The notes under the pieces were generated by a model. It was not told the origin of the DNA and made no database searches. It saw only the letters and a list, made by a program, of their open reading frames with translations. The position numbers and the translations under genes were made by a program. Positions 12,401-26,249 of a DNA stretch of 64,000 nucleotides are shown piece after piece (positions within the stretch are counted from its first letter, which is position 1; each line of letters opens with the position of its first letter). This DNA is from Narthecium ossifragum (lineage: Eukaryota > Streptophyta > Magnoliopsida > Dioscoreales > Nartheciaceae). The stretch covers positions 1-64,000 of the forward strand of contig OY986971.1 of the NCBI GenBank assembly GCA_963920575.1. Reading direction: 5' to 3'.

Positions 12401-12540
12401 CTATTTAGTCTACATAATCCGCATAGGTATATAAGGCATTAGGGAATGTAGTAATGGAAAAAAATTAGAACAAAAAAGTTCGGATTAAAAAATAAAAAAT
12501 GATATGAAAAATGTAAATAAAGCAGGGTAAAAAGTGAAAA
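9472..12540 (+). repeat. HOR Q copy 2 (3068 bp, 17-mer)
   Basis: It matches Q1 at a 3068-bp offset with very few differences. The one I could fix is a T to A change at 11821 (AACATGG), which is repeated in Q4 at 20838 but not in Q1 or Q3. It ends in the first half of the chimeric monomer and runs into X5 at 12541. Confidence 0.86.
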
Positions 12541-13981
12541 CTAGAGAGTTAAAAGTGAAAAGCTTAAAACCTAATCTAATCTATTTTGTCTCAATAATCC
12601 GTATAGGTATATAGGGTAATACGGAATGTAGTAATGGAAAAAAAATAAGCAGGAAAATGTTCGGATGAAAAAATAAAAAATGATTTGGAAAAGGTAAATA
12701 AAGCAGGGTAAAAAGTGAAACTTGGAGAGTAAAAAATGAAAAGGTTAAATCCTAATCTAATATATTTAGTGTACATAATCCATATAGGTATATAGGGCAA
12801 TACGGAATGTAGTAATGGAAAAAAATACAGAGGAAAATGTTAGGATGAAAAAATAAAAAATGATTTGGAAAAGGTAAATAAAGCAGGGTAAAAAGTGAAA
12901 ATTGGAGAGTAAAAACTGAAATGGTTAAAACCTAATCTAATCTATTTAGTCTACATAATCCGTATAGGTATATAAGACATTAGGGAATGTAGTAATGGAA
13001 AAAAATAAGAAGTAAAAAGTTCAGATTAAAAAATAAAAAATGATATGGAAAAGGTAAATAAAGCAGGGTAAAAAGTGAAAATTGGAGAGTAAAAAGTGAA
13101 AAGGTTAAAACATAATCTAATCTATTTATTCTACATAATCCGTATAGGTATATAGGGCATTAGGAAATGTAGTAATGGAAAAAAATAAGAAGTATAAAGT
13201 TCGGATTAAGAAATAAAAAATGATATGGAAAAGGTAAATAAAGCAGGGTAAAAAGTGAAAACTGGAGAGTAAAAAGTGAAAAGTTTAAAACCTAATCTAA
13301 TCAATTTAGTCTACATAATCCGTATAGGTATATAAGGTAATACGGAATGTAGTAATGGAAAAAAAATAAGGAGGAAAATGTTCGGATGAAAAAAAAAAAT
13401 GATTTGAAAAAGGTAAATAAAGCAGGGTAAAAAGTGAAAATTGGAGAGTAAAAAATGAAAAGGTTAAATCCTAATCTAATATATTTAGTGTACATAATCC
13501 ATATAGGTATATAGGGCAATACGGAATCTAGTAATGGAAAAAAATACGGAGGAAAATGTTCGGATGAAAAAATAAAAAATGATTTGGAAAAGGTAAATAA
13601 AGCAGGGTAAAAAGTGAAAATTAGAGTGTAAAAAGTAAAAAGGTTAAAACCTAATCTAATACATTAAGTGTACATAATCCGTATATGTATATAAGGCATT
13701 AGGGAATGTAGTAATGGAAAAAAAATAAGAAGTAAAAAGTTCGGATTAAAAAATAAAAAATCATATGGAAAAAGTAAATAAAGCAGGGTAAAAATTGAAA
13801 ACTAGAGAGTAAAAAGTGAAAAGGTTAAAACCTAATCTAATCTATTTAGTCTACATAATCCGTATAGGTATATAAGGCATTAGGGAATGTAGTAATGGAA
13901 AAAAATTAGAACAAAAAAGTTCGGATTAAAAAATAAAAAATGATATGAAAAATGTAAATAAAGCAGGGTAAAAAGTGAAAA
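12541..13981 (+). repeat. HOR X copy 5 (1441 bp, 8-mer)
   Basis: It shares ATCAATTTAG near 13302 with X1 but lacks the other two X1 private changes. It follows Q2 directly. The pairing with X1 suggests that an X1-X4-Q-Q block was copied, and that X2 and X3 were added to the first block separately. Confidence 0.85.
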
Positions 13982-15420
13982 CTAGAGAGTTAAAAGTGAA
14001 AAGCTTAAAACCTAATCTAATCTATTTTGTCTCAATAATCCGTATAGGTATATAGGGTAATACGGAATGTAGTAATGGAAAAAAAATAAGCAGGAAAATG
14101 TTCGGATGAAAAAATAAAAAATGATTTGGAAAAGGTAAATAAAGCAGGGTAAAAAGTGAAACTTGGAGAGTAAAAAATGAAAAGGTTAAATCCTAATCTA
14201 ATATATTTAGTGTACATAATCCATATAGGTATATAGGGCAATACGGAATGTAGTAATGGAAAAAAATACAGAGGAAAATGTTAGGATGAAAAAATAAAAA
14301 ATGATTTGGAAAAGGTAAATAAAGCAGGGTAAAAAGTGAAAATTGGAGAGTAAAAACTGAAATGGTTAAAACCTAATCTAATCTATTTAGTCTACATAAT
14401 CCGTATAGGTATATAAGACATTAGGGAATGTAGTAATGGAAAAAAATAAGAAGTAAAAAGTTCAGATTAAAAAATAAAAAATGATATGGAAAAGGTAAAT
14501 AAAGCAGGGTAAAAAGTGAAAATTGGAGAGTAAAAAGTGAAAAGGTTAAAACATAATCTAATCTATTTATTCTACATAATCCGTATAGGTAGATAGGGCA
14601 TTAGGAAATGTAGTAATGGAAAAAAATAAGAAGTATAAAGTTCGGATTAAGAAATAAAAAATGATATGGAAAAGGTAAATAAAGCAGGGTAAAAAGTGAA
14701 AACTGGAGAGTAAAAAGTGAAAAGTTTAAAACCTAATCTAATCTATTTAGTCTACATAATCCGTATAGGTATATAAGGTAATACGGAATGTAGTAATGGA
14801 AAAAAAATAAGGAGGAAAATGTTCGGATGAAAAAAAAAAATGATTTGAAAAAGGTAAATAAAGCAGGGTAAAAAGTGAAAATTGGAGAGTAAAAAATGAA
14901 AAGGTTAAATCCTAATCTAATATATTTAGTGTACATAATCCATATAGGTATATAGGGCAATACGGAATCTAGTAATGGAAAAAAATACGGAGGAAAATGT
15001 TCGGATGAAAAAATAAAAAATAATTTGGAAAAGGTAAATAAAGCAGGGTAAAAAGTGAAAATTAGAGTGTAAAAAGTAAAAAGGTTAAAACCTAATCTAA
15101 TACATTAAGTGTACATAATCCGTATATGTATATAAGGCATTAGGGAATTTAGTAATGGAAAAAAAATAAGAAGTAAAAAGTTCGGATTAAAAAATAAAAA
15201 ATCATATGGAAAAAGTAAATAAAGCAGGGTAAAAATTGAAAACTAGAGAGTAAAAAGTGAAAAGGTTAAAACCTAATCTAATCTATTTAGTCTACATAAT
15301 CCGTATAGGTATATAAGGCATTAGGGAATGTAGTAATGGAAAAAATTAGAACAAAAAAGTTCGGATTAAAAAATAAAAAATGATATGAAAAATGTAAATA
15401 AAGCAGGGTAAAAAGTGAAA
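13982..15420 (+). repeat. HOR X copy 6 (8-mer)
   Basis: It carries all X4 markers (GGTAGATAGG near 14588, AATAATTTGG near 15020, GGAATTTAGTAATGG near 15145, and the shortened A run near 15340) at a 9017-bp offset from X4. It leads into Q3 at 15421 by the same AAATTTGGAGAG switch. Confidence 0.86.
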
Positions 15421-18400
15421 TTTGGAGAGTAAAAAGTGAAAAAGGTTAAAACCTAATCCAATCTTTTTAGTCTACATAATCCGTATAAGTATATAAGGCA
15501 TTATGGAATATAGTAATGGAAAAAAATACGAAGTAAAAAGTTTGGATTAAAAAATAAAAAATGATATGGAAAAGGTAAATAAAGCAGGGTAAAAAGTGAA
15601 AACTCGATAGTAAAAAGTGAAAAGGTTAAAACCTAATCTAATTCATTTAGTCTACATAATCCGTATAGGTATATAAGGCATTAGGGAATGTAGTAATGGA
15701 AAAAATTAAAAACTTAAAAGTTCGGATGAAAAAATAAAAAATGATATGGAAAAGGTAAATAAAACAGGGTAAAAAGTGAAAACTAGAGAGTAAAAAGTGA
15801 AAACCTTAAAACCTAATCTAATCTATTTTGTCTACATAATCCGTATAGGTATATAGGGTAATACGGAATGTAGTAATGGAATAAAAATAAGGAGGAAAAT
15901 GTTCGGATGAAAAAATAAAAAATGATTTGGAAAAGGTAAATAAAGCAGGGAAAAAAGTGAAAACTGGAGAGTAAAAAGTGAAAAGGTTAAAACCTAATCT
16001 AATCTATTTAGTCTACATAATCCGTATAGGTATATAAGGCATTAGGGAATGTAGTAATGGAAAAAAAATAAGAAGTAAAAAGTTCGGATTAAAAAATAAA
16101 AAATGATATGGAAAAGGTAAATAAAGCAGGGTAAAAAGTGAAAACTAGAGAGTAAAAAGTGAAAAGCTTAAAACCTAATCTAATCTATTTTGTCTCAATA
16201 ATCCGTATAGATATATAGGGTAATACGGAATGTAGTAATGGAAAAAAAATAAGGAGGAAAATGTTCGGATGAAAAAATAAAAAATGATTTGGAAAAGGTA
16301 AATAAAGCAGGGTAAAAAGTGAAACTTGGAGAGTAAAAAATGAAAAGGTTAAATCCTAATCTAATATATTTAGTGTACATAATCCATATAGGTATATAGG
16401 GCAATACGGAATGTAGTACTGGAAAAAAATACGGAGGAAAATGTTCGGATGAAAAAATAAAAAATGATTTGGAAAAGGTAAATAAAGCAGGGTAAAAAGT
16501 GAAAATTAGAGTGTAAAAAGTAAAAAGGTTAAAACCTAATCTAATACATTAAGTGTACATAATCCGTATATGTATATAAGGCATTAGGGAATGTAGTAAT
16601 GGAAAAAAAATAAGAAGTAAAAAGTTCGGATTAAAAAATAAAAAATCATATGGAAAAAGTAAATAAAGCAGGGTAAAAAGTGAAAACTAGAGAGTAAAAA
16701 GTGAAAAGGTTAAAACCTAATCTAATCTATTTAGTCTACATAATCCGCATAGGTATATAAGGCATTAGGGAATGTAGTAATGGAAAAAAATTAGAACAAA
16801 AAAGTTTGGATTAAAAAATAAAAAATGATAAGAAAAATGCAAATAAGCAGGGTAAAAAGTGAAATTTGGAGAGTAAATATTGAAAAAGGTTAAAACCTAA
16901 TCCAATCTTTTTAGTATACATAATCCGTATAGGTATATAAGGCATTAGGGAATGTAGTAATGGAAAAAAATAAGAAGTAAAAAGTTCGATTTAAAAAATA
17001 AAAAATGATATGGAAAGGTAAATAAAGCAGGGTAAAAAGTGAAAACTCGATAGTAAAAAGTGAAAAGGTTAAAACCTAATCTAATTCATTTAGTCTATAT
17101 AATCCGTATAGGTATATAAGGCATTAGGGAATGTAGTAATGGAAAAAATTAAGAACTTAAAAGTTCGGATGAAAAAATAAAAAATGATATGGAAAAGGTA
17201 AATAAAATAGGGTAAAAAGTGAAAACTAGAGAGTAAAAAGTGAAAAACTTAAAACCTAATCTAATCTATTTTGTCTACATAATCCGTATAGGTATATAGG
17301 GTAATACGAAATGTAGTAATGGAATAAAAATAAGGAGGAAAATGTAAGGATGAAAAAATAAAAAATGATTTGGAAAAGGTAAATAAAGCAGGGAAAAAAG
17401 TGAAAACTGGAGAGTAAAAAGTGAAAAGGTTAAAACCTAATCTAATCTATTTAGTCTACATAATCCGTATAGGTATATAAGGCATTAGGGAATGTAGTAA
17501 TGGAAAAAAAAATAAGAAGTAAAAAGTTCGGATTAAAAAATAAAAAATGATATGGAAAAGGTAAATAAAGCAGGGTAAAAAGTGAAAACTAGAGAGTAAA
17601 AAGTGAAAAGCTTAAAACCTAATCTAATCTATTTTGTCTTAATAATCCGTATAGGTATATAGGGTAATACGGAATGTAGAAATGGAAAAAAAATAAGGAG
17701 GAAAATGTTCGGATGAAAAAATAAAAAATGATTTGGAAAAGGTAAATAAAGCAGGGTAAAAAGTGAAACTTGGAGAGTAAAAAATGAAAAGGTTAAATCC
17801 TAATCTAATATATTTAGTGTACATAATCCATATAGGTATTTAGGGCAATACGGAATGTAGTAATGGAAAAAAATACAGAGGAAAATGTTCGGATGAAAAA
17901 ATGAAAAATGATTTGGAAAAGGTAAATAAAGCAGGGTAAAAAGTGAAAATTGGAGAGTAAAAACTGAAATGGTTAAAACCTAATCTAATCTATTTAGTCT
18001 ACATAATCCGTATAGGTATATAAGGCATTAGGGAATGTAGTAATGGAAAAAAATAAGAAGTAAAAAGTTCAGATTAAAAAATAAAAAATGATATGGAAAA
18101 GGTAAATAAAGCAGGGTAAAAAGTTAAAATTGGGGAGTAAAAAGTGAAAAGGTTAAAACATAATCTAATCTATTTATTCTACATAATCCGTATAGGTATA
18201 TAGGGCATTAGGAAATGTAGTAATGGAAAAAAATAAGAAGTATAAAGTTCGGATTAAGAAATAAAAAATGATATGGAAAAGGTAAATAAAGCAGGGTAAA
18301 AAGTGAAAACTAGAGAGTAAAAAGTGAAAAGGTTAAAACCTAATCTAATCTATTTAGTCTACATAATCCGCATAGGTATATAAGGCATTAGGGAATGTAG

Positions 18401-18488
18401 TAATGGAAAAAAATTAGAACAAAAAAGTTCGGATTAAAAAATAAAAAATGATATGAAAAATGTAAATAAAGCAGGGTAAAAAGTGAAA
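15421..18488 (+). repeat. HOR Q copy 3 (3068 bp, 17-mer)
   Basis: It is the counterpart of Q1 at a 9017-bp offset, and like Q1 it has ACTTGG rather than ACATGG at the diagnostic site. All Q markers are present in the same order. Confidence 0.86.
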
Positions 18489-21400
18489 TTTGGAGAGTAA
18501 AAAGTGAAAAAGGTTAAAACCTAATCCAATCTTTTTAGTCTACATAATCCGTATAAGTATATAAGGCATTATGGAATATAGTAATGGAAAAAAATACGAA
18601 GTAAAAAGTTTGGATTAAAAAATAAAAAATGATATGGAAAAGGTAAATAAAGCAGGGTAAAAAGTGAAAACTCGATAGTAAAAAGTGAAAAGGTTAAAAC
18701 CTAATCTAATTCATTTAGTCTACATAATCCGTATAGGTATATAAGGCATTAGGGAATGTAGTAATGGAAAAAATTAAAAACTTAAAAGTTCGGATGAAAA
18801 AATAAAAAATGATATGGAAAAGGTAAATAAAACAGGGTAAAAAGTGAAAACTAGAGAGTAAAAAGTGAAAACCTTAAAACCTAATCTAATCTATTTTGTC
18901 TACATAATCCGTATAGGTATATAGGGTAATACGGAATGTAGTAATGGAATAAAAATAAGGAGGAAAATGTTCGGATGAAAAAATAAAAAATGATTTGGAA
19001 AAGGTAAATAAAGCAGGGAAAAAAGTGAAAACTGGAGAGTAAAAAGTGAAAAGGTTAAAACCTAATCTAATCTATTTAGTCTACATAATCCGTATAGGTA
19101 TATAAGGCATTAGGGAATGTAGTAATGGAAAAAAAATAAGAAGTAAAAAGTTCGGATTAAAAAATAAAAAATGATATGGAAAAGGTAAATAAAGCAGGGT
19201 AAAAAGTGAAAACTAGAGAGTAAAAAGTGAAAAGCTTAAAACCTAATCTAATCTATTTTGTCTCAATAATCCGTATAGATATATAGGGTAATACGGAATG
19301 TAGTAATGGAAAAAAAATAAGGAGGAAAATGTTCGGATGAAAAAATAAAAAATGATTTGGAAAAGGTAAATAAAGCAGGGTAAAAAGTGAAACTTGGAGA
19401 GTAAAAAATGAAAAGGTTAAATCCTAATCTAATATATTTAGTGTACATAATCCATATAGGTATATAGGGCAATACGGAATGTAGTACTGGAAAAAAATAC
19501 GGAGGAAAATGTTCGGATGAAAAAATAAAAAATGATTTGGAAAAGGTAAATAAAGCAGGGTAAAAAGTGAAAATTAGAGTGTAAAAAGTAAAAAGGTTAA
19601 AACCTAATCTAATACATTAAGTGTACATAATCCGTATATGTATATAAGGCATTAGGGAATGTAGTAATGGAAAAAAAATAAGAAGTAAAAAGTTCGGATT
19701 AAAAAATAAAAAATCATATGGAAAAAGTAAATAAAGCAGGGTAAAAAGTGAAAACTAGAGAGTAAAAAGTGAAAAGGTTAAAACCTAATCTAATCTATTT
19801 AGTCTACATAATCCGCATAGGTATATAAGGCATTAGGGAATGTAGTAATGGAAAAAAATTAGAACAAAAAAGTTTGGATTAAAAAATAAAAAATGATAAG
19901 AAAAATGCAAATAAGCAGGGTAAAAAGTGAAATTTGGAGAGTAAATATTGAAAAAGGTTAAAACCTAATCCAATCTTTTTAGTATACATAATCCGTATAG
20001 GTATATAAGGCATTAGGGAATGTAGTAATGGAAAAAAATAAGAAGTAAAAAGTTCGATTTAAAAAATAAAAAATGATATGGAAAGGTAAATAAAGCAGGG
20101 TAAAAAGTGAAAACTCGATAGTAAAAAGTGAAAAGGTTAAAACCTAATCTAATTCATTTAGTCTATATAATCCGTATAGGTATATAAGGCATTAGGGAAT
20201 GTAGTAATGGAAAAAATTAAGAACTTAAAAGTTCGGATGAAAAAATAAAAAATGATATGGAAAAGGTAAATAAAATAGGGTAAAAAGTGAAAACTAGAGA
20301 GTAAAAAGTGAAAAACTTAAAACCTAATCTAATCTATTTTGTCTACATAATCCGTATAGGTATATAGGGTAATACGAAATGTAGTAATGGAATAAAAATA
20401 AGGAGGAAAATGTAAGGATGAAAAAATAAAAAATGATTTGGAAAAGGTAAATAAAGCAGGGAAAAAAGTGAAAACTGGAGAGTAAAAAGTGAAAAGGTTA
20501 AAACCTAATCTAATCTATTTAGTCTACATAATCCGTATAGGTATATAAGGCATTAGGGAATGTAGTAATGGAAAAAAAAATAAGAAGTAAAAAGTTCGGA
20601 TTAAAAAATAAAAAATGATATGGAAAAGGTAAATAAAGCAGGGTAAAAAGTGAAAACTAGAGAGTAAAAAGTGAAAAGCTTAAAACCTAATCTAATCTAT
20701 TTTGTCTTAATAATCCGTATAGGTATATAGGGTAATACGGAATGTAGAAATGGAAAAAAAATAAGGAGGAAAATGTTCGGATGAAAAAATAAAAAATGAT
20801 TTGGAAAAGGTAAATAAAGCAGGGTAAAAAGTGAAACATGGAGAGTAAAAAATGAAAAGGTTAAATCCTAATCTAATATATTTAGTGTACATAATCCATA
20901 TAGGTATTTAGGGCAATACGGAATGTAGTAATGGAAAAAAATACAGAGGAAAATGTTCGGATGAAAAAATGAAAAATGATTTGGAAAAGGTAAATAAAGC
21001 AGGGTAAAAAGTGAAAATTGGAGAGTAAAAACTGAAATGGTTAAAACCTAATCTAATCTATTTAGTCTACATAATCCGTATAGGTATATAAGGCATTAGG
21101 GAATGTAGTAATGGAAAAAAATAAGAAGTAAAAAGTTCAGATTAAAAAATAAAAAATGATATGGAAAAGGTAAATAAAGCAGGGTAAAAAGTTAAAATTG
21201 GGGAGTAAAAAGTGAAAAGGTTAAAACATAATCTAATCTATTTATTCTACATAATCCGTATAGGTATATAGGGCATTAGGAAATGTAGTAATGGAAAAAA
21301 ATAAGAAGTATAAAGTTCGGATTAAGAAATAAAAAATGATATGGAAAAGGTAAATAAAGCAGGGTAAAAAGTGAAAACTAGAGAGTAAAAAGTGAAAAGG

Positions 21401-21557
21401 TTAAAACCTAATCTAATCTATTTAGTCTACATAATCCGCATAGGTATATAAGGCATTAGGGAATGTAGTAATGGAAAAAAATTAGAACAAAAAAGTTCGG
21501 ATTAAAAAATAAAAAATGATATGAAAAATGTAAATAAAGCAGGGTAAAAAGTGAAAA
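18489..21557 (+). repeat. HOR Q copy 4 (3068 bp, 17-mer)
   Basis: It is the counterpart of Q2 at a 9017-bp offset, confirmed by the shared ACATGG change at 20838. It ends in the chimeric monomer that joins X7 at 21558. Confidence 0.86.
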
Positions 21558-22997
21558 CTAGAGAGTTAAAAGTGAAAAGCTTAAAACCTAATCTAATCTA
21601 TTTTGTCTCAATAATCCGTATAGGTATATAGGGTAATACGGAATGTAGTAATGGAAAAAAAATAAGCAGGAAAATGTTCGGATGAAAAAATAAAAAATGA
21701 TTTGGAAAAGGTAAATAAAGCAGGGTAAAAAGTGAAACTTGGAGAGTAAAAAATGAAAAGGTTAAATCCTAATCTAATATATTTAGTGTACATAATCCAT
21801 ATAGGTATATAGGGCAATACGGAATGTAGTAATGGAAAAAAATACAGAGGAAAATGTTAGGATGAAAAAATAAAAAATGATTTGGAAAAGGTAAATAAAG
21901 CAGGGTAAAAAGTGAAAATTGGAGAGTAAAAACTGAAATGGTTAAAACCTAATCTAATCTATTTAGTCTACATAATCCGTATAGGTATATAAGACATTAG
22001 GGAATGTAGTAATGGAAAAAAATAAGAAGTAAAAAGTTCAGATTAAAAAATAAAAAATGATATGGAAAAGGTAAATAAAGCAGGGTAAAAAGTGAAAATT
22101 GGAGAGTAAAAAGTGAAAAGGTTAAAACATAATCTAATCTATTTATTCTACATAATCCGTATAGGTAGATAGGGCATTAGGAAATGTAGTAATGGAAAAA
22201 AATAAGAAGTATAAAGTTCGGATTAAGAAATAAAAAATGATATGGAAAAGGTAAATAAAGCCGGGTAAAAAGTGAAAACTGGAGAGTAAAAAGTGAAAAG
22301 TTTAAAACCTAATCTAATCTATTTAGTCTACATAATCCGTATAGGTATATAAGGTAATACGGAATGTAGTAATGGAAAAAAAATAAGGAGGAAAATGTTC
22401 GGATGAAAAAAAAAAATGATTTGAAAAAGGTAAATAAAGCAGGGTAAAAAGTGAAAATTGGAGAGTAAAAAATGAAAAGGTTAAATCCTAATCTAATATA
22501 TTTAGTGTACATAATCCATATAGGTATATAGGGCAATACGGAATCTAGTAATGGAAAAAAATACGGAGGAAAATGTTCGGATGAAAAAATAAAAAATAAT
22601 TTGGAAAAGGTAAATAAAGCAGGGTAAAAAGTGAAAATTAGAGTGTAAAAAGTAAAAAGGTTAAAACCTAATCTAATACATTAAGTGTACATAATCCGTA
22701 TATGTATATAAGGCATTAGGGAATTTAGTAATGGAAAAAAAATAAGAAGTAAAAAGTTCGGATTAAAAAATAAAAAATCATATGGAAAAAGTAAATAAAG
22801 CAGGGTAAAAATTGAAAACTAGAGAGTAAAAAGTGAAAAGGTTAAAACCTAATCTAATCTATTTAGTCTACATAATCCGTATAGGTATATAAGGCATTAG
22901 GGAATGTAGTAATGGAAAAAAATTAGAACAAAAAAGTTCGGATTAAAAAATAAAAAATGATATGAAAAATGTAAATAAAGCAGGGTAAAAAGTGAAA
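21558..22997 (+). repeat. HOR X copy 7 (8-mer)
   Basis: A single X unit with X4/X6 markers (GGTAGATAGG near 22165, AATAATTTGG, GGAATTTAGTAATGG) but without the shortened A run of X4 and X6. It has a private GCCGGG at 22260. Only one X precedes Q5 here, against two in the previous block, so one 1441-bp unit is absent from the third block. Confidence 0.85.
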
Positions 22998-25908
22998 TTT
23001 GGAGAGTAAAAAGTGAAAAAGGTTAAAACCTAATCCAATCTTTTTAGTCTACATAATCCGTATAAGTATATAAGGCATTATGGAATATAGTAATGGAAAA
23101 AAATACGAAGTAAAAAGTTTGGATTAAAAAATAAAAAATGATATGGAAAAGGTAAATAAAGCAGGGTAAAAAGTGAAAACTCGATAGTAAAAAGTGAAAA
23201 GGTTAAAACCTAATCTAATTCATTTAGTCTACATAATCCGTATAGGTATATAAGGCATTAGGGAATGTAGTAATGGAAAAAATTAAAAACTTAAAAGTTC
23301 GGATGAAAAAATAAAAAATGATATGGAAAAGGTAAATAAAACAGGGTAAAAAGTGAAAACTAGAGAGTAAAAAGTGAAAACCTTAAAACCTAATCTAATC
23401 TATTTTGTCTACATAATCCGTATAGGTATATAGGGTAATACGGAATGTAGTAATGGAATAAAAATAAGGAGGAAAATGTTCGGATGAAAAAATAAAAAAT
23501 GATTTGGAAAAGGTAAATAAAGCAGGGAAAAAAGTGAAAACTGGAGAGTAAAAAGTGAAAAGGTTAAAACCTAATCTAATCTATTTAGTCTACATAATCC
23601 GTATAGGTATATAAGGCATTAGGGAATGTAGTAATGGAAAAAAAATAAGAAGTAAAAAGTTCGGATTAAAAAATAAAAAATGATATGGAAAAGGTAAATA
23701 AAGCAGGGTAAAAAGTGAAAACTAGAGAGTAAAAAGTGAAAAGCTTAAAACCTAATCTAATCTATTTTGTCTCAATAATCCGTATAGATATATAGGGTAA
23801 TACGGAATGTAGTAATGGAAAAAAAATAAGGAGGAAAATGTTCGGATGAAAAAATAAAAAATGATTTGGAAAAGGTAAATAAAGCAGGGTAAAAAGTGAA
23901 ACTTGGAGAGTAAAAAATGAAAAGGTTAAATCCTAATCTAATATATTTAGTGTACATAATCCATATAGGTATATAGGGCAATACGGAATGTAGTACTGGA
24001 AAAAAATACGGAGGAAAATGTTCGGATGAAAAAATAAAAAATGATTTGGAAAAGGTAAATAAAGCAGGGTAAAAAGTGAAAATTAGAGTGTAAAAAGTAA
24101 AAAGGTTAAAACCTAATCTAATACATTAAGTGTACATAATCCGTATATGTATATAAGGCATTAGGGAATGTAGTAATGGAAAAAAAATAAGAAGTAAAAA
24201 GTTCGGATTAAAAAATAAAAAATCATATGGAAAAAGTAAATAAAGCAGGGTAAAAAGTGAAAACTAGAGAGTAAAAAGTGAAAAGGTTAAAACCTAATCT
24301 AATCTATTTAGTCTACATAATCCGCATAGGTATATAAGGCATTAGGGAATGTAGTAATGGAAAAAAATTAGAACAAAAAAGTTTGGATTAAAAAATAAAA
24401 AATGATAAGAAAAATGCAAATAAGCAGGGTAAAAAGTGAAATTTGGAGAGTAAATATTGAAAAAGGTTAAAACCTAATCCAATCTTTTTAGTATACATAA
24501 TCCGTATAGGTATATAAGGCATTAGGGAATGTAGTAATGGAAAAAAATAAGAAGTAAAAAGTTCGATTTAAAAAATAAAAAATGATATGGAAAGGTAAAT
24601 AAAGCAGGGTAAAAAGTGAAAACTCGATAGTAAAAAGTGAAAAGGTTAAAACCTAATCTAATTCATTTAGTCTATATAATCCGTATAGGTATATAAGGCA
24701 TTAGGGAATGTAGTAATGGAAAAAATTAAGAACTTAAAAGTTCGGATGAAAAAATAAAAAATGATATGGAAAAGGTAAATAAAATAGGGTAAAAAGTGAA
24801 AACTAGAGAGTAAAAAGTGAAAAACTTAAAACCTAATCTAATCTATTTTGTCTACATAATCCGTATAGGTATATAGGGTAATACGAAATGTAGTAATGGA
24901 ATAAAAATAAGGAGGAAAATGTAAGGATGAAAAAATAAAAAATGATTTGGAAAAGGTAAATAAAGCAGGGAAAAAAGTGAAAACTGGAGAGTAAAAAGTG
25001 AAAAGGTTAAAACCTAATCTAATCTATTTAGTCTACATAATCCGTATAGGTATATAAGGCATTAGGGAATGTAGTAATGGAAAAAAAAATAAGAAGTAAA
25101 AAGTTCGGATTAAAAAATAAAAAATGATATGGAAAAGGTAAATAAAGCAGGGTAAAAAGTGAAAACTAGAGAGTAAAAAGTGAAAAGCTTAAAACCTAAT
25201 CTAATCTATTTTGTCTTAATAATCCGTATAGGTATATAGGGTAATACGGAATGTAGAAATGGAAAAAAAATAAGGAGGAAAATGTTCGGATGAAAAAATA
25301 AAAAATGATTTGGAAAAGGTAAATAAAGCAGGGTAAAAAGTGAAACTTGGAGAGTAAAAAATGAAAAGGTTAAATCCTAATCTAATATATTTAGTGTACA
25401 TAATCCATATAGGTATTTAGGGCAATACGGAATGTAGTAATGGAAAAAAATACAGAGGAAAATGTTCGGATGAAAAAATGAAAAATGATTTGGAAAAGGT
25501 AAATAAAGCAGGGTAAAAAGTGAAAATTGGAGAGTAAAAACTGAAATGGTTAAAACCTAATCTAATCTATTTAGTCTACATAATCCGTATAGGTATATAA
25601 GGCATTAGGGAATGTAGTAATGGAAAAAAATAAGAAGTAAAAAGTTCAGATTAAAAAATAAAAAATGATATGGAAAAGGTAAATAAAGCAGGGTAAAAAG
25701 TTAAAATTGGGGAGTAAAAAGTGAAAAGGTTAAAACATAATCTAATCTATTTATTCTACATAATCCGTATAGGTATATAGGGCATTAGGAAATGTAGTAA
25801 TGGAAAAAAATAAGAAGTATAAAGTTCGGATTAAGAAATAAAAAATGATATGGAAAAGGTAAATAAAGCAGGGTAAAAAGTGAAAACTAGAGAGTAAAAA
25901 GTGAAAAG
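22998..25908 (+). repeat. HOR Q copy 5, truncated
   Basis: It follows the Q3 pattern at a 7577-bp offset up to about 25908. There Q continues with GAAAAGGTTAAAACC, but this copy switches to GAAAAGTTTAAAAACTAATC and TACATATTCCG. About 160 bp of the 17-mer is missing at the end, which marks an exchange breakpoint. Its second half was then recruited into the 2704-bp repeat R. Confidence 0.8.
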
Positions 25909-26249
25909 TTTAAAAACTAATCTAATCTATTTAGTCTACATATTCCGTATAGGTATATAAGGTAATACGGAATGTAGTAATGGAAAAAAAATAAGGAGGA
26001 AAATATTCGGATGAAAAAAAAAATGATTTGGAAAAGGTAAATAAAGCAGGGTAAAAAGTGAAAATTGGAGAGTAAAAAATGAAAAGGTTAAATCCTAATC
26101 TAATATATTTAGTGTACATAATCCATATAGGTATATAGGGCAATACGGAATGTAGTACTGGAAAAAAATACAGTGGAAAATGTTCGGATGAAAAAATAAA
26201 AAATGATTTGGAAAAGGTAAATAAAGCAGGGTAAAAAGTTATAATTGGG
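23546..26249 (+). repeat. HOR R copy 1 (2704 bp, 15-mer)
   Basis: The 2704-bp unit begins inside Q5, where GAGTAAAAAGTGAAAAGG starts to match 26250 onward. It ends with the distinctive monomers carrying TACATATTCCG (25939), AAAATATTCGGATG (about 26000), AGTACTGG with ACAGTGG (26156-26175), and GTTATAATTGGGG (about 26240). Confidence 0.84.

Larger units (their letters stand above)
642..12540 (+). repeat. Super-repeat P block 1 (X1-X4, Q1, Q2)
   Basis: The block is X X X X Q Q, 11899 bp. That equals the 9017-bp P unit of block 2 plus two extra 1441-bp X copies. Shared variant pairs (X1 with X5, X4 with X6, Q2 with Q4) show that P was copied as a whole. Confidence 0.8.
12541..21557 (+). repeat. 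Super-repeat P block 2 (X5, X6, Q3, Q4; 9017 bp)
   Basis: A 50-monomer unit of 2 X and 2 Q. Every marker tested from X4 through X5 recurs 9017 bp later in X6 through X7. A third, incomplete block (X7, Q5) follows at 21558-25908. Confidence 0.82.

Noticed and set aside
22260..22266. GCCGGG as a possible CENP-B box half
   Set aside because: It occurs only as a private change in X7 and in a few T/U units (near 32804, 39381 and 42991), and is not at the spacing required from TTCG.
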